Assembly (NCBI GenBank): GCA_963920705.1
Contig: OY987240.1
Span: 4,160,501-4,224,500, forward strand
Origin: Odiellus spinosus
Taxonomy: Eukaryota > Arthropoda > Arachnida > Opiliones > Phalangiidae
Direction of reading: 5' to 3'
Length of the DNA stretch: 64,000 nt
This document shows, piece after piece, positions 18,799-31,855 of this stretch (positions are counted from its first letter, which is position 1; each line of letters opens with the position of its first letter). Below the pieces are notes generated by a model, which did no database searches, was not told the DNA's origin, and saw only the letters and a program-made list of their open reading frames with translations. The translations under genes were made by a program, and so were the position numbers.

Positions 18799-19158
18799 CT
18801 AGTAAAAAAATTACAAACAAATATAAAACTAGAAATAAATTTAATAGTGACCCGGAAAATAGGCTTAACTGCATCATGGATATCCGGAATTTTTTCGCAT
18901 TGAAGGGGCAGCGACCAATGAGCAAAGCCCGTCGTTAAGGCGAGATCTCCGTGAGACTTCCAATAACATTCGATTGGTCACGAAGAATTTCAGAATCTCC
19001 GTGAATCCAGCTAAGCCTATTTTCCGGGTAAGTTTTAAATTTATTTCCAGTTTAATATTTGTTTGTAATTTTTTTAGTAATAGATTAGGCATATTTACAC
19101 GATTAGGATTAGATAAAAAGAATCACTCGTTGTTAGGTTGCGTTCTCCCTTTAAAACA
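18799..19158. mobile_element. Palindromic MITE (family M), 5' end missing
   Basis: Left part (TTACAAACAAATATAAAACT ... CCCGGAAAATAGGCTTA) is the inverted complement of the right part (TAAGCCTATTTTCCGGG ... AATATTTGTTTGTAA). The right end carries the family terminus CACTCGTTGTTAGGTTGC then TTCTCCCTTTAA. The left terminus is absent. Same family as copies near 20.2, 34.9, 35.2, 50.4, 51.0 and 61.4 kb. Confidence 0.75.
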
Positions 19159-20224
19159 AGATTAAATTAAATATGTCAGAAATTAATTGTTAACCGAGTT
19201 TCTAAACGTAAATTTAATTGTGACGCAAATTAAGTACTTTATTAATATTAACAGTACTAAATGAACTATAATATAATTAGAATAATGCGCATTTTCCGAA
19301 TTTCTATTAAAGGTCAGAGATGTCGCTACCCTTTTAAAATTGCGATTTCGGAAATGAACCTCCCAATTGAGAGAATGGCAATGGTAAAAGAAAGAATTAG
19401 GTCGTTTAACCATTAGGATTGTAATTTTTGTTTAGATCGTATGAACGACTGATTCGTGAAATATTTCATTTTTCCTAGTTTCAAATAGTAAAAACCGTTT
19501 ATTTCTTTCCGCAACGTGTTTACAAAAACACCATGCTTTCTCAATTAACACATTTTTGGGCAATACGTAATTTATTCCTGCAATAATTCTATTTAGTATT
19601 TATTGGTCCTTGCGGATTGTCACGCAATACTTCAAATTTTTGATTATGCACAAACCCTATAAATAAGATATTGGCCTGGTCTATAAAATCAGGCCCGGTA
19701 AGTTAACGTTAACGAAATAATAGCCGCGAAAATGATTGTAAACCACTTAGGTCCCACTATAAACCCTCCATTGCATAGATCGTCTTTACAGCAATGGTAC
19801 TCCTCTTCGTGAGAGTTTTCTGGGAAAGAAAGAAAATATTTTATTGAAAACGATTTGAAAAAGGGAATCTAGCGCGATGAGGTTTAATACACTGCGAAAA
19901 GCCCCAATTCGGGTTTAAAATAGGGGAAGTTAGGCAGCTTCCTATGGATTTCTAGGTTTTGGGTACACACGGAGGCGTCTCGATACATATGTTTGTACCG
20001 GGGTTCGAGGCAACATAGTTTCTACTGCCCATAGACCCAGCCCCAAGGGTGTTAGTGTTCAAAACTTTCCCTAACCGAAAAATGTTAGTCTTATCTGAAG
20101 AGGTCCTCAAGAACGCAACAAAGGTGCTAAGGACATCTTAAAGACTTCCCCAAGACTTCTTGACATAATGAAACCTCTTAAGACTACAGAAGACACCCGA
20201 AAAACTTCTTCAAGATCTCTTGTA
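19159..20224. other. Intergenic DNA, no gene seen
   Basis: AT-rich; no credible ORF. A short stretch near 20,100-20,230 repeats AAGACTTC/ACAGAAGAC words. Confidence 0.55.
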
Positions 20225-20634
20225 GGGAGAATGCAATCTCTTACCAAGTGATTTTTTTATCGATTATTTATCGTTTAAATAGACCTATTAAAAGTTTACA
20301 AAACAAATATTAAACTAGAAACAAATTTAAAACTTACCCGATAAATAGTCTTAGCGGAATTCATGGAGATCTTGAATTGCCTCTGTGCAAGGTCTAACGA
20401 CCAATGAGCGAAGACCCATAGTTCACGCGAGATCGCTTTCGATTTGTCGCTGGACCTTATACGCGAGGAAATCATGATATCCATCATTTTCCCTAAGCCT
20501 ATTTTACGGGTAAGTTTAAAATTTATTTCTAGTTTAATATTTGTCAGTAAATTTTATTATAAGTAGATTAGGCCTATTTAAACCATAAGTAATCGATAAA
20601 AAATCACTTTTTGTTAGGTTGCATTCTCCCTTTA
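20225..20634. mobile_element. Palindromic MITE (family M), near full length
   Basis: About 410 bp, with terminal AGGGAGAATGCAATCTC at the left and its complement GGTTGCATTCTCCCTTTAA at the right. The interior arms include ACTTACCCGATAAATAGTCT and its inverted partner. No coding capacity. Confidence 0.8.
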
Positions 20635-20880
20635 AGACTACAGAAGACTTCCCTATTAAGACAAGTTTTTTCGGTAAGGGTTTGAACACTTTGAATTGTC
20701 AAAGCTAAACTCGTGTGAACTAAAGTGTACGACGAATTCACGGGTGACGTCCAGCCCTGTTGACCCGGTACAGCGAAATCATAACTACTAGAAAAAAAGG
20801 CAGCTTACTCGCATCGTCGCATTTTTCCGAGCACTGTCTGACAACCATCTTCTTATTGACGTACTTCTAAAAACATAAAA

Positions 20881-21072
20881 ATGAATGGTTATTTCACCGT
20901 AATACTTCTCTTCGATTTCATTTTTTCAAAAATAGAACCACTCCTTAAAGTTACTGAATACCTATATTCGATACTTCAAAAAAACATTTATAACTATTAC
21001 CATATAGATATTATAACAAACCCAACCCTCTTATTGACAAACGCAGCGATATGGAAAAACGTGCTAAAGTAA
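20881..21072 (+). other. Small open frame of doubtful meaning between MITE and satellite
   Basis: A 63-codon frame in AT-rich DNA with no recognisable motif. It is recorded only because nothing else explains 20.64-21.18 kb; it is probably chance. Confidence 0.1.
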
Positions 21073-21182
21073 AAGTCAATATTAAAAACACAGACGGAGC
21101 ATTTGCGGTTGACACGTCGCACACCATGTGGGCGCGTGCAAGAAATGAACCTTAAAAATTACATTTAGTTTATTATGTACCA

Positions 21183-22250
21183 CTATTCAGTCAAATCTCT
21201 ACATTTTTACCATTGCCCTTTAAACCCAGTTAAAATAATTTTTTTAATAATTTTTGATGTTAATAGCTGCGGCAGCCGCATTTGATTCAGTCAAATCTCT
21301 ACATTTTTACCATAGCCCTTTAAACCCAAATAAAATAAATTTTTTCATCATTTTTGATGTTAATAGATGCGGCAGGCGCACTTGATTCAGTAATATCTCT
21401 ACATTTTTACCATTGCCCTTTAAACCCAATTAAAATTATTTTTTTAATAATTTTTGATGTTAATAGCTGCGGCAGCCGCATTTGATTCAGTCAAATCTCT
21501 ACATTTTTACCATAGCCCTTTAAACCCAAATAAAATAAATTTTTTCGTTAATAGCTGCGGTAGGCGCACTTGATTCAGTAATATCTCTACATTTTTACCA
21601 TTGCCCTTTAAACCCAATTAAAATAATTTTTTTTAATCATTTTTGATGTTAATAGCTGCGGCAGCCGCACTTGATTAAGTCAAATCTCTACATTTTTACC
21701 ATTGCCCTTTAAACCCAATTTAAATTAATTTTTTAATAATTTTTGATGTTAATAGCTGCGGCAGCCGCATTTGATTCAGTAAAATCTCTACATTTTTTCC
21801 ATTGCCCTTTAAACCCAATTAAAATTAATTTTTTGAACATTTTTCATGTTAATAGCTGCGGCAGCCGCACTTCATTCAGTCAAATCTCTACATTTTTACC
21901 ATTGCCCTTTAAACCCAATTTAAATTAATTTTTTAATAATTTTTGATGTTAATAGCTGCGGCAGCCGCATTTGATTCAGTAAAATCTCTACATTTTTTCC
22001 ATTGCCCTTTAAACCCAATTAAAATTATTTTTTTCAACATTTTTGATGCTATATCTCCGGCAGCCGCAAATCGATAAGCTGAAATCTTTCCCCATTGCCC
22101 TTTAAACCAAATTTAAATTAATTTTTTCATCAATTTTGATGTTAATATCTCCGACAGCCGCAGTGAAATCTTTATATTTTTCCATTACCCTTTAAACTAA
22201 ATTTAAATTAATCTTTTCATTATTTTTGATGCTAATACCTTCCTTATTGC
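21183..22250. repeat. 100-bp satellite array, about 10 copies
   Basis: Unit built on CAAATCTCTACATTTTTACC, ATTGCCCTTTAAACCCA, an A/T stretch, TTTTGATGTTAATAGCTGCG and GCAGCCGCA. The start of TCAAATCTCT recurs at 21191, 21291, 21391, 21491, then about 21580 (a 12-bp deletion) and onward. Copies degrade towards 22.25 kb. It is a tandem array, not a CRISPR: unit and spacer are not separable. Confidence 0.9.
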
Positions 22251-22309
22251 CGTTCGGAATGGCAAGTCATTCGGAATTTCACTAATTTTTAAAAAGGAGG
22301 GTACTTTTA

Positions 22310-22840
22310 AGGCGGAGAAATCGAAAATGAATGTTATTCTATGGGATTTAGATGTTTTGTAAGAGACTTACCTTTCAGATTTATTTTCTAATGATTCCAG
22401 ATATTTTTCGAACTTTATTTTAAGACTTATTTCATAATTTTACACCGATTAGTTTGGAAACAATCTGTTTATAAAAACGGCAAAAAAATGAAGGAGGAGA
22501 AATTAAGTCATTAGCGTTCAATACCCATATCCTCCAAATCAAGCGCGCTCCTGCACGTGATTTTAAAAAGCTACAGAAAACCTAAGCCTAATTTGTCAAA
22601 TAAGGCTTAGGTTTTTGCCGACTCAATTTCTCCGCCTTACTTTTTCCTCCGTTTTCATAAATAGATTGTGGGCCAACTAATTGGTGTAAATTATGAAACT
22701 AGTCTTAAAATAAAGCTCGAATCTTAATTCATACCACACGGAAAATCCAAGTTTCAAAAATATCTGGAAGTATTAGAAAATAAATCTGAAAGGTAAGCCA
22801 CTTTGAAAAAACCAAATCCCATAGAATAACATTACGAATT
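22310..22840. mobile_element. Foldback/MITE element with ~200-bp arms
   Basis: The segment 22310-22515 (GGCGGAGAAATCGAAAATGA ... AGGAGGAGAAATTAAGTC) is the imperfect inverted complement of 22620-22840 (GACTCAATTTCTCCGCC ... CCCATAGAATAACATTACGA). At the centre, AAACCTAAGCCTAATTTG and CAAATAAGGCTTAGGTTTT form a further hairpin. No ORF. Confidence 0.75.
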
Positions 22841-23883
22841 TGGCCATGAGCGAAACTTGCCAAGTACCAAAAAAGGGGTCAACTTCAGAATTAATTTTAA
22901 AATACTTAGACCTAATATTTTTAAATGAAACTTGAAAAGTTCAACATTCGAACCTTGGTCTACCATTTAAAAGTGATTTTAAATGTAACAAATAATTCCT
23001 CTTTTAGTTCTGCGATGCAAGGAACATGTCATCGAAAGAGTCGATTTTAATGTTATTTCAATGGGAAAATGGAGCGTTCTGATTGGCTAAATGTTGAATT
23101 TTTGAAATTGCATTACAGATGATGATGGGCCCATAACATTGAACGCTGTCGCGTTCACTGAATTCTCCCTAGTTTCGTAGGCAGACTAAGACATCGTCCA
23201 GTGAAGGAATCTAATTCTTATTTCCTGACAAACTTCCGTCAATCGAAGCTGGCCGTTGCGAGGTGGGGCCAATAAGAAGCGCATGCCGTTTTGCGAGGTT
23301 CTCTTGGGCTTGAACTCCCTCTTGTTATAATTGAATATTGAATAACCATCTACTCTTTGTTCGCTTTCGCGCGTATCCATTAATTATTTTGGTAAAATGA
23401 AAAATATATATACCAGACACCTTTTGTCCAATGGAGAGCAAGTCATGACATTTTTATCGTCTTGATCGGAACACGGTGATATTGAGCCCGTCCCGCCTCC
23501 TCGTGGATAACTTCCGCATTGGTAGCATTTTAACGCCTGACTTACTTCCGCTGTAATTATAAAAACATTGATTCTTTCAAATTAATTCGTCTAACGTCCA
23601 ATAGAAGAGCAGTGGTAAACGCGCCAGTTAAGACTATTAAAAATGAACGAGAATCAAATAAAAGTGGTAGATCGCGGGATCGAATCAAAACCAAGTTTTA
23701 TTATTATAATGTCAAATTTTTAAGTATCGGTTTTCGTTAGTAAGGAATTATTAACGTGGTAGAGCGTTGTTTAATTGAAACTAGCCGCTTTTACAGTTGC
23801 GTGAGCTCATGGCATCTTCATAAATTCTTGTCCCGCTGTACGCATGGTCATTTGTTAAATTCCCACGCCGGCCAAAATGCCTT
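22841..23883. other. Intergenic DNA, no gene seen
   Basis: No credible ORF or repeat structure was recognised. Confidence 0.5.
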
Positions 23884-23891
23884 GTGGTTAG

Positions 23892-25728
23892 TAGGGGCGT
23901 AGGAGCGTTTTTCATATTGGAGGGGGCAAAATCCGCAAATATGATAATGTTTTTGCATTTTTTCCTACATAGAAATTTATTTTCAAATGCATACCTTTTT
24001 CAGATGGGGGGGGGGCAAATATCATAATTTTCTTTTTACACTAAAAGGTATTTTCATTTTTCAAATACATACGTCCTAGTCCTACCCAAAGGTATTGTAC
24101 AACACAAAGTAATGGAAAATACTTTTCAAATAAATCACTAGACTGGAGACAGCTACTCCATGCTTCAAAATAAACAGTTTATTAAATAAACGTTTTTAGG
24201 AGGGCTTTCGGACGATATTTGTTATTTTTGTAAATTTATAGCGATTTCCACTGGGACGTTTCGAGCGCTCCGAGAGAGGGCTCCGAACTCGATTTTGACG
24301 TCACAGATCGCTCGAGAATTCGCTTGAGAGTGGTTGAGCGAATCTCCCAGTGAAACACGACTCAATTATCAGAGCGACTCTCAAGGCAAGCTTTTCGCGG
24401 CAAGCCATGGCTGATTCGAATCATGTTGTGTTCGAGAAACTTTTTGTTAACGAAGATGGTTCATTTTTACGAAATAATAAATAACCCTTGAATAAATTAT
24501 TTTAAACGATAAGCCTATGTTTAAAGGAGTTCATTTTCGGAGTAGGAATGAACAACATCCTCAATATAACCATTTATTTTAGGCCTTGATGTTTGCTGTA
24601 AAAGATTAGCTACAATTTCCTCGTTGGAACTATCCGAATACGATTCCAAAAATAAATACGCAGCCCTAATTTTGCTATTCCTATCTAGCCATTTTTAATC
24701 AGAGCCCTCTCGGAGCTTCCCAGTGGAAATCGCTATAAAAAATCACGAAAACCGCTCGAGATCCGTCGATCTGTCGAATATCTCGGAGCGATATTTTTGC
24801 TCTCAGAGCGCTCTTCGCGAGAGCAAAATCGCCAGTGGAACACGCGGATCTCGCCACGAGCCGCTCTAAGGTCACCAGTGGAACATGAAATCTCATCGCG
24901 AGCGCTCTCGGAGCGCTCGAAACGTCCCAGTGGAATTAACCATTAGTTAGAGTACAAAAGGATTGAAATGGGAGTCACTACTCTAGGAGGTCCGAAAGCT
25001 CTCATATCCATTTAATAAACTGTTTCTTTTAATTATGCAGAAGCTGAATCTTAAATTATTTTGTTATTATTACACGTTATTCACCATGGTCAACAAATTT
25101 TGTGTAAAGGCCAATACATTGTATTTACCTTCATATTTGGATTTTATGTCCGCAATATAGACCGTCAGTTTTCATTTTTAGACGTTACTTAAGTTAAAAC
25201 GTTAACGTAGAGAATTCACGCAACAGCCCAACGGTCAGTCTAGTCCAGTCAGGGCTGAGTTTTGGACATTATGTTTTTGAAGTGTACTTTTTGTTGTATT
25301 TTAAGCGATTAAAGCGAAGAGTGGGAATGTCTGTGTATTATATTTTGACAACTTTAAAGCCTAACCTTTGTAATTTTTCTGCGGTATTAGTCGATGAGTA
25401 GCAAACTCTTTATACTATGGTGTTCTTTAATAACAGTTAATTTTTTCTATATGAGCATAATGAACTAGGTCTAGTAGTAACCAAAGAAATACATGTTTAG
25501 AGCTACACGATTTTGATATAAATTATTTCTCCCAATATAGGATAATTAGAAGTATTTTTTTAAATAATTATTGGGTGTTTAGCAGGAAAATGTTCTACTC
25601 CACAAAATCTAAACATTTCGGAGGGGCTTTCTAAAGGTTTTGGAGGGGCAATCTAAACATTTTGCAAGGGCAAGTTCGACATTGCAGGGGGCAATGCCCC
25701 CTGCGCCCCCCTAGTTGTTACGCCCCTG
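23892..25728 (+). mobile_element. Non-autonomous hAT-like element with 8-bp target duplication
   Basis: GTGGTTAG occurs at 23884-23891 and again at 25729-25736, exactly flanking a segment that starts TAGGGGCGTA and ends TTGTTACGCCCCTG. The ends are inverted complements for about 10 bp, and both subterminal regions are G/C-run rich (GGAGGGGGCAAAAT; CCCCCTGCGCCCCCC). An 8-bp duplication with (C/T)AGGGGCGTA ends is typical of hAT transposons. No transposase frame is present, so it must be mobilised in trans. It contains a nested palindromic element. Confidence 0.75.
24244..24936. mobile_element. Palindromic element nested inside the hAT-like element
   Basis: Left end ATTTCCACTGGGACGTTTCG then AGCGCTCCGAG; right end GAGCGCTCGAAACGTCCCAG then TGGAAT, an inverted match of ~30 bp. 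A second, internal right-type end (CCCAGTGGAAATCGC) occurs near 24,718-24,735, so the element is composite or has an internal duplication of its end. Interior is rich in GAGCGCTC words. No ORF. Confidence 0.7.
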
Positions 25729-25736
25729 GTGGTTAG

Positions 25737-28217
25737 CGCTTCAAAAACTGATACCGAAATTGTATGGCGTATCGGAAGATGAAGGTTAACGGGAGGTTAC
25801 GCCTTGTTGCGTAAGCAATATCACACTTCAAAACCGTTACCAAAAATTGTGACTGACGCCCTCTAACATACGCATTATTATATAGAATATTAGGGAAATT
25901 AATATACTAGAATATTATAAAAATAATATACCAGAATATTAGGAAAAATAATATCCTAGAATATTAGACAAGTTGGGAAACCAAAAAGTACCTCCCCGAC
26001 ACCCACGTGATGTAACCTAACCGAACCTAGCCATACCTAAAATATTAAAATTTATGGCATGGGTGGAAGACGAAGATTGTAAGCAAAAAGAAATATTTCA
26101 ATTAAACACTAAATATATTAAACCAATAACTCAAATCAAAAATATACTTCTTACGAAGATAAATTTGAATGCAAAAGAATCACAATTCAAAATTCCAACG
26201 AGGGTACAAATTTTGAGAACCAGAGTTCTTGACTTGAATTAATTTTAATGCGTATCGAGTAAAATAAGCAATGGCAAAATTCTTCGTTTCAAACAATACC
26301 AGGATTTTGAAGGTTCTAGAGTATTTGTAGACCAAGTAACGCGAAAAGCTTAAATGTTATATCACATTGAACCTATGCATGGCTTCAGTATACCAACACA
26401 ACCCTGGTATATTAGTAACAGAAGTATTAACCACATTCGATGACATACTGGCTTTCCTCTTGGCCACTAAAACTTTCCTTCTTTCATTTTCCCTCCTACG
26501 ATACTCTGGATCAGCTCTGAGCTCTCATTTTCTCTCTAGATTTAAGCTTTTTCAGTCCCTTCCATTTTATTTAAAAGATTTAAATTTTCAAAGTAAATAA
26601 TACACCAACTCAATAATAAATAACCCAAATTAATTTTGAATAAATTCAACGCAGGATTGTGTTAGATAACTCTTAACACACACAAAAAAAAGGAAATACT
26701 TCGATCTTCGAAGTGAAAATAAAACTCGTGAAGTCGGCAACCAAAATATATCAGAAAATCAATCGGTAAACAGTAAAATAACTCTTTTACGAAAACAAAA
26801 ATTAAATACAGAAAATAAAATCAGAAAAAACCTTTTGACTTTCAAACAAATATTTCAGTCACAAATAAAAATGAAATTAGAATTCAAGTCAATGAAAATA
26901 TACCAAAAGTGTCCAAATAATAAACGCGTCAATCAAGTAATTCAAATTCAAAACTAGTTTCTTACCAAAAATTTTTATTCAAACGAATCAAACTTAATTT
27001 AAAATTTCAACGAGCCAAATCTCTAGACAACGAGCTTTGTCGAAGATTTCAAAATAATGAAGTGATTTTAAGTTCAATAAATTAAAATTTAGATAAGCAA
27101 GGTCAAGGTCCCTCAGTAAAAACATATTGGTGTTTAGAAAAAGCTCTAGAGTATTTGTAGACCATTAGGCAAAATGACTGAGCAAAATCAATTTTAGCCT
27201 CGATATGGCCTACACAACTGTAAGTAAACATATTTAATAAACAGCGCATTAGCTTTATGAATACCACGCTAAACTAATGACTGTGACGTACAATTTCGCA
27301 TACTGGTGCTACTCAGTCTACAGATTCCCAAGAACGCTCTAGAGTACATATATAAGCCCACTTCTAAAACACGTTTTTTTGTGGTATAATGCTGAGAGTG
27401 AAGAAAGGATGTCTCTGTTTTGGCCCCACAATCAATTTTTTATAAATTGTTTTCAGACAGGGCGGACCTGAGTAAAAATTTGCCCAGTTGTGAAACAAAC
27501 GTCATTTTACGTGACTCCACACTAACTAAAACGTAACCGAAAATACACAACAGTAGGCATTAAAAGACTGGTTCTACTATACTTAATTGGGATTAACATT
27601 AAATTCATGTGGGGGAAAGTGTGAAACTAAAACTAGAAGTCATTAAGAGATCAAATCACGTGATTCTTTTCCCCACTCGTTCTACATTTCACTCTAGGGT
27701 CAACCTTATCATATATACCAAATAAAACACGAGCAATTTCTATGTCAATCCGGTTTAAGAAAATTCGTCAACTGTAAATTGTGGCATGAATAACCTAGTT
27801 TTATCTGCGCATGCACACACGCAACAGTTTCGCGCGAAATACATTTGCGAATCGAGCGAAAATTCTAAAAACTTAATTTGAAAGCGCGTTCTAGTTATTC
27901 AAATCAATACTTACGCTTCTGTTCGCAAGTTTGTCAAAGATTACAGTATTTCCCCATACATAAAGCTGATTCTCCCAAGAATATCAAAATATTTTGCATG
28001 CTACACATACTCGCGTTCTGGCGAACTCGATTTTACGCGTGTCACAAATACACTTATCCTTCTTTGATTAAATGACGTTATTATGCTTAAAAGCTTTGCA
28101 AAATTGGAGATTAGCGGATTTTACACGCACTAATTTATTTTAGACATTCGGAGAAATTAAAAACAAGTCAAAATACACGGTTTCCAACGTCGCTAGAAGT
28201 TCATCCCGGTACGTATA
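25737..28217. other. Intergenic DNA, no gene seen
   Basis: AT-rich. At 25,880-25,975 the word ATACTAGAATATTA is tandemly repeated, and it reappears near 28,790-28,850. No supportable gene. Confidence 0.5.
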
Positions 28218-28325
28218 GATGGGCGTGCTTCACGGAGTTTAGTACAGTGGAAGGCTTGTGAAGCGCTTCACGCGAAGTGCTTCGCCAGCCTTCCACTGTA
28301 CTATACTCCGTGAAGCACGCCCATC
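28218..28325. repeat. Near-perfect 108-bp inverted repeat (hairpin)
   Basis: GATGGGCGTGCTTCACGGAG at the left end is exactly complemented by CTCCGTGAAGCACGCCCATC at the right end, and the pairing continues through TACAGTGGAAGGCT/AGCCTTCCACTGTA to a centre of AAGCGCTTCACGCGAAGTGC. It is far more GC-rich than its flanks. Either a tiny MITE or a hairpin transcript source. Confidence 0.9.
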
Positions 28326-28872
28326 AATGCCGCCGGCGGATTCTCTCATTATTCAGCCGAAATGAATAAAAAAAATATATATATAAATAAATATAATAAT
28401 AACGCGCCTTTATCTCTTATCTAAATTATGTCGTTTCTATCTTGGATACCCGTGTAAACGCACCGTTATTTAGATTCTTCAATCCACCCCAAGTTCGTAG
28501 CAAGTCTAAGCCTTTACTGCCCGTGCCCGTTATACCTTTGCTTTTTTGACTAAATGATAGATATGGAAAATGGCTTAACGCGTGCTGCCAACTCAAGCTG
28601 GTATTAAACGGTCACATTTCTTTAAATTTTATGACAATTTATTAAATATCTTCTAAACTACCTGTATCTCGAATTTTAATTTGATTTTTCGGCTATATTA
28701 TTAATTAGATTAAGTTAATATAGACGATAGATAGGACAGGATAGGCACGACCCCTGTACTTAAGTTCAGTCGTGGAGGTAAAAAAATAAAATGCTAGAAT
28801 ATTAGAAAAAATAATATACTAGATAAATTAATGCACTAGAATAATATAATATATACATACCTTTATATTGTG

Positions 28873-28987
28873 TAGAAGTCATTCTACAGTAGATTACCTC
28901 TTCGGCAAGGGTACCTTTTTACAACTATAATGGTGGGGTAAAAAGTTACCCTTTCCAAGGGTGGATTACACTATAGAATGACTTCTA
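28873..28987. repeat. 115-bp foldback repeat
   Basis: TAGAAGTCATTCTA at the left pairs with ATAGAATGACTTCTA at the right; inside, AAGGGTACCTTTTTAC pairs with GGTAAAAAGTTACCCTTT. Short palindromic MITE-like unit. Confidence 0.75.
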
Positions 28988-29813
28988 TATAATTTGAAAT
29001 TTCTTTAAGCCGAATTCATACGTCATTTTTTTGCTTGAATTGTATTCATATTAATAATTCATTTCCTAATTTATAACAGTGTTACTTTAAATTTTTTAAG
29101 TTCGTCTCTTCAGTGGTTTGACCCGAGCGAAGGAAAGAAAGGTTTTTTCAGGGTGCGACCTCTTTTTTCGCGTAATAAGTATTTATGTCTCGCATTTAAG
29201 TATAAATACGAATTTAGACATTATTTTTCAATAAGATTTAATTATCATATTTAAAAGTTGAACGGTTTATGATATGTCAAACCAGACGTTACTTGGTACT
29301 GCACCTAGACACACCCGTGGTGAAAGAGTAATATGTAACGCTAAAGTTGCCATTCCTTTAATAATTTTGGCTTCAAATATTCGTCGGATGAACAGACACG
29401 CTTATCGTCTTTATTATTTTAGGTAAATTTAGATTATATCACGTGGTATTCGGGGAGGCAATATTTCGGTTACCCAACTTGTCGTTACTAACTTGTTTTC
29501 CAATACATGGTGTAATTGTTGTTCATATGTCAAGGCTCTATCTTCTTAAGATAAGTTGTTTTCGATTCAGTAAGAGCGAGATACGGACGCCGCAATAAGA
29601 GAAGGGTTCGGGTAGTCACGCGATTCAACCATTTGCCCACTTAAAAGATCTAATAGCGCTAGAACAGCGGTACTGCGCCTAAAAAGTTTATTCTTTACCG
29701 TACCGCCCCATTGGAAAATAAGAGATGTCCTAATATCAATCTCCTTCAACACCGCGTCGCGCCTCTACCCGTTTTTAGCTACACCAAAAGTGTAGCTATT
29801 ACATTCGATGGTT

Positions 29814-29839
29814 CGCCGCCGCCGCCGCCGCCGCCGCCG
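29814..29839. repeat. (GCC)n microsatellite
   Basis: Eight to nine GCC units in AT-rich DNA. Confidence 0.9.
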
Positions 29840-30229
29840 TTGGAAATGACGAAAATCAAGTAGTCGCGTAAAAGCTTGCAAACTCGTATACCCCTTAATT
29901 AACTTCTGTTCTGACTTGTCGATCTTGTTGTTCGAGGGGCTTCACAATTCCGTCATCGAAAGAACACGTCATTGGAAGAAAACGTCATCACCCTCGGCGC
30001 TTGAATTTCCAATGAAAAAGCTATTAGCTTTTCCTAGCTATATAAATATACACTCTACAATTCATTATATAGCATCTAACGTTACTCGTTTGTTATTTAA
30101 TATAGGCCCACGAATGTCTTATATACTATCTTTTGGATAGACGTCTAATTTAGCCTTCTGAGGCTATAAAGTTTAATGAATTGAACCGTTAATTTTCATT
30201 TAAATTAAAATTATAACTATATAAATGAT

Positions 30230-31200
30230 TTAACTTAATCTAAAAACCGATGTTGCTGAAAATTTTATTTAATATTGCAAATATTTTCGAAGATATTCAA
30301 TATTTTCTTATAGATTTATTAGATAAAAGGCGTGTTTTCACGGATGTCCAAGATAAAATGACTTGATAAATATTAGGTAAAAATAAATAAAGATTAGGTA
30401 TAAAGGCGCATTCACATGGGTTTATAAGTTGAAAAATAAATATTATATATATATATATATAACCGCGTTCACAAGATAAATTATTAAAGATTAGATATAA
30501 AGGCGCGTTCACACGGGTATCAAACGTTAAAATAAAGATTAGATTTAAAGACGCGTTCACACGGGTTTATAAGTTAAAAATAAATAATGATTAGGTATAA
30601 AGGCGCATTCACGCGGGTTTATAAGTTGAAAATAAATAAATATAATATTAGATACATATAGCCGCGTTGACAAGATAAATTAATAAAGATTAGATATAAA
30701 GGCGCGTTCATAAATGATTTAACTTAATCTAAAAATTGATGTTGCAGAAAATTTTATTTAATATTGCAGCGCGTTCATAAATGATTTAACTTAATCTAAA
30801 AACCGATGTTGCTGAAAATTTTATTTAATATTGCAAATATTTTCGAAGATATTCAATATTTTCTTATAGATTGATTAGATAAAAGGCGTGTTTTCACGGA
30901 TGTCCAAGATCAAATGAATTGATAAATATTAGGTAAAAATAAATATAGATTAGGTATAAAGGCGCATTCACACGAGTTTATAAGTTGAAAAATAAATATT
31001 ATATATATATATATATATATATAACCGCGTTCACAAGATAAATTAATAAAGATTAGATATAAAGGCGCGTTCACACGGGTATCAAACGTTAAAATAAAGA
31101 TTAGATATAAAGCCGCGTTCACAAGATAAATAATTAAATATTAGATATAAAGGCGCTTTCACAAGTAGTAAAGTTGAAAATAATAAAGATTAGATATAAA
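30230..31200. repeat. Minisatellite with a ~557-bp segmental duplication
   Basis: Units of the form GATTAGATATAAAGGCGCGTTCACACGGGT recur every 50-70 bp in variable form. A larger block (ACCGATGTTGCTGAAAATTT ... TTTTCACGGATGTCCAAGAT ... AT dinucleotide run) at about 30,241 recurs at about 30,798. No coding content; frames here are repeats. Confidence 0.8.
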
Positions 31201-31232
31201 GAAGCGATCTCACGGATATTCAAGATATGAAA

Positions 31233-31390
31233 AGTGAAGAAAAGTGAAAAACCTGAAAAGGGGAAAAAAAGAAAAGTGGGAAAAATGAAAAGTGGAAAAA
31301 ATGAAAAGTGGAAAAAATCAAAAGTGGAAAAAAAGAAAAGTGGAAAAAATGATAAATCGATAAATGCAAAGTCGAAAAATGAAGTTTCAT
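31233..31390. repeat. Purine-rich simple repeat (GAAAAGTGGAAAAA)n
   Basis: Tandem GAAAAGTGGAAAAAATGAAA-type units on the plus strand, strongly strand-asymmetric. Confidence 0.85.
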
Positions 31391-31855
31391 TGGTTTGAAG
31401 TGTCATTGGTGTAGCTATTCCTATGGGCTTGACCATCTTGTTCTTTTATCGTTTAGACAATTTACGGAAGAAGGAATAGAGTAATGAAAGAATAAATCCT
31501 AACCGTGAGTTACATTATATTATACCACAGTTATACCAGAATTCTACCGTCATTGTAAGAGAAAAACACGAAAAAAAAGTTCCATGTGGTAGATTTCTTT
31601 AGGTCGGCGTTTGGTCAAGATAATCCATAAAATATTTACTTAATCAGTTCATTTTTAATAATAATCAGTTAAATATTCGCGATTACATTGGATTTATTAT
31701 AGACTTCCCGCGGATAATTTCTAATTATGAATTAAGATAAAACAAAAGAAATTATCTTGTCCAAACCCCGACCTCGAAAGATTTTACACGTTCAAAGGTG
31801 GGTTTCTAGTAAATGAAAACCACTTAGCAGCCAAATAGGGCATTTATATGAGTCT

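Noticed and set aside
21183-22250. CRISPR-like array
   Set aside because: The 100-bp unit is repeated throughout with no unique spacers, and the context is eukaryotic.
26054-26600. Small plus frames in AT-rich DNA
   Set aside because: Short, biased composition, no motif, no splice or promoter context.
31134-31436. 100-codon Phe-rich minus frame
   Set aside because: It is the complement of a purine-rich simple repeat.
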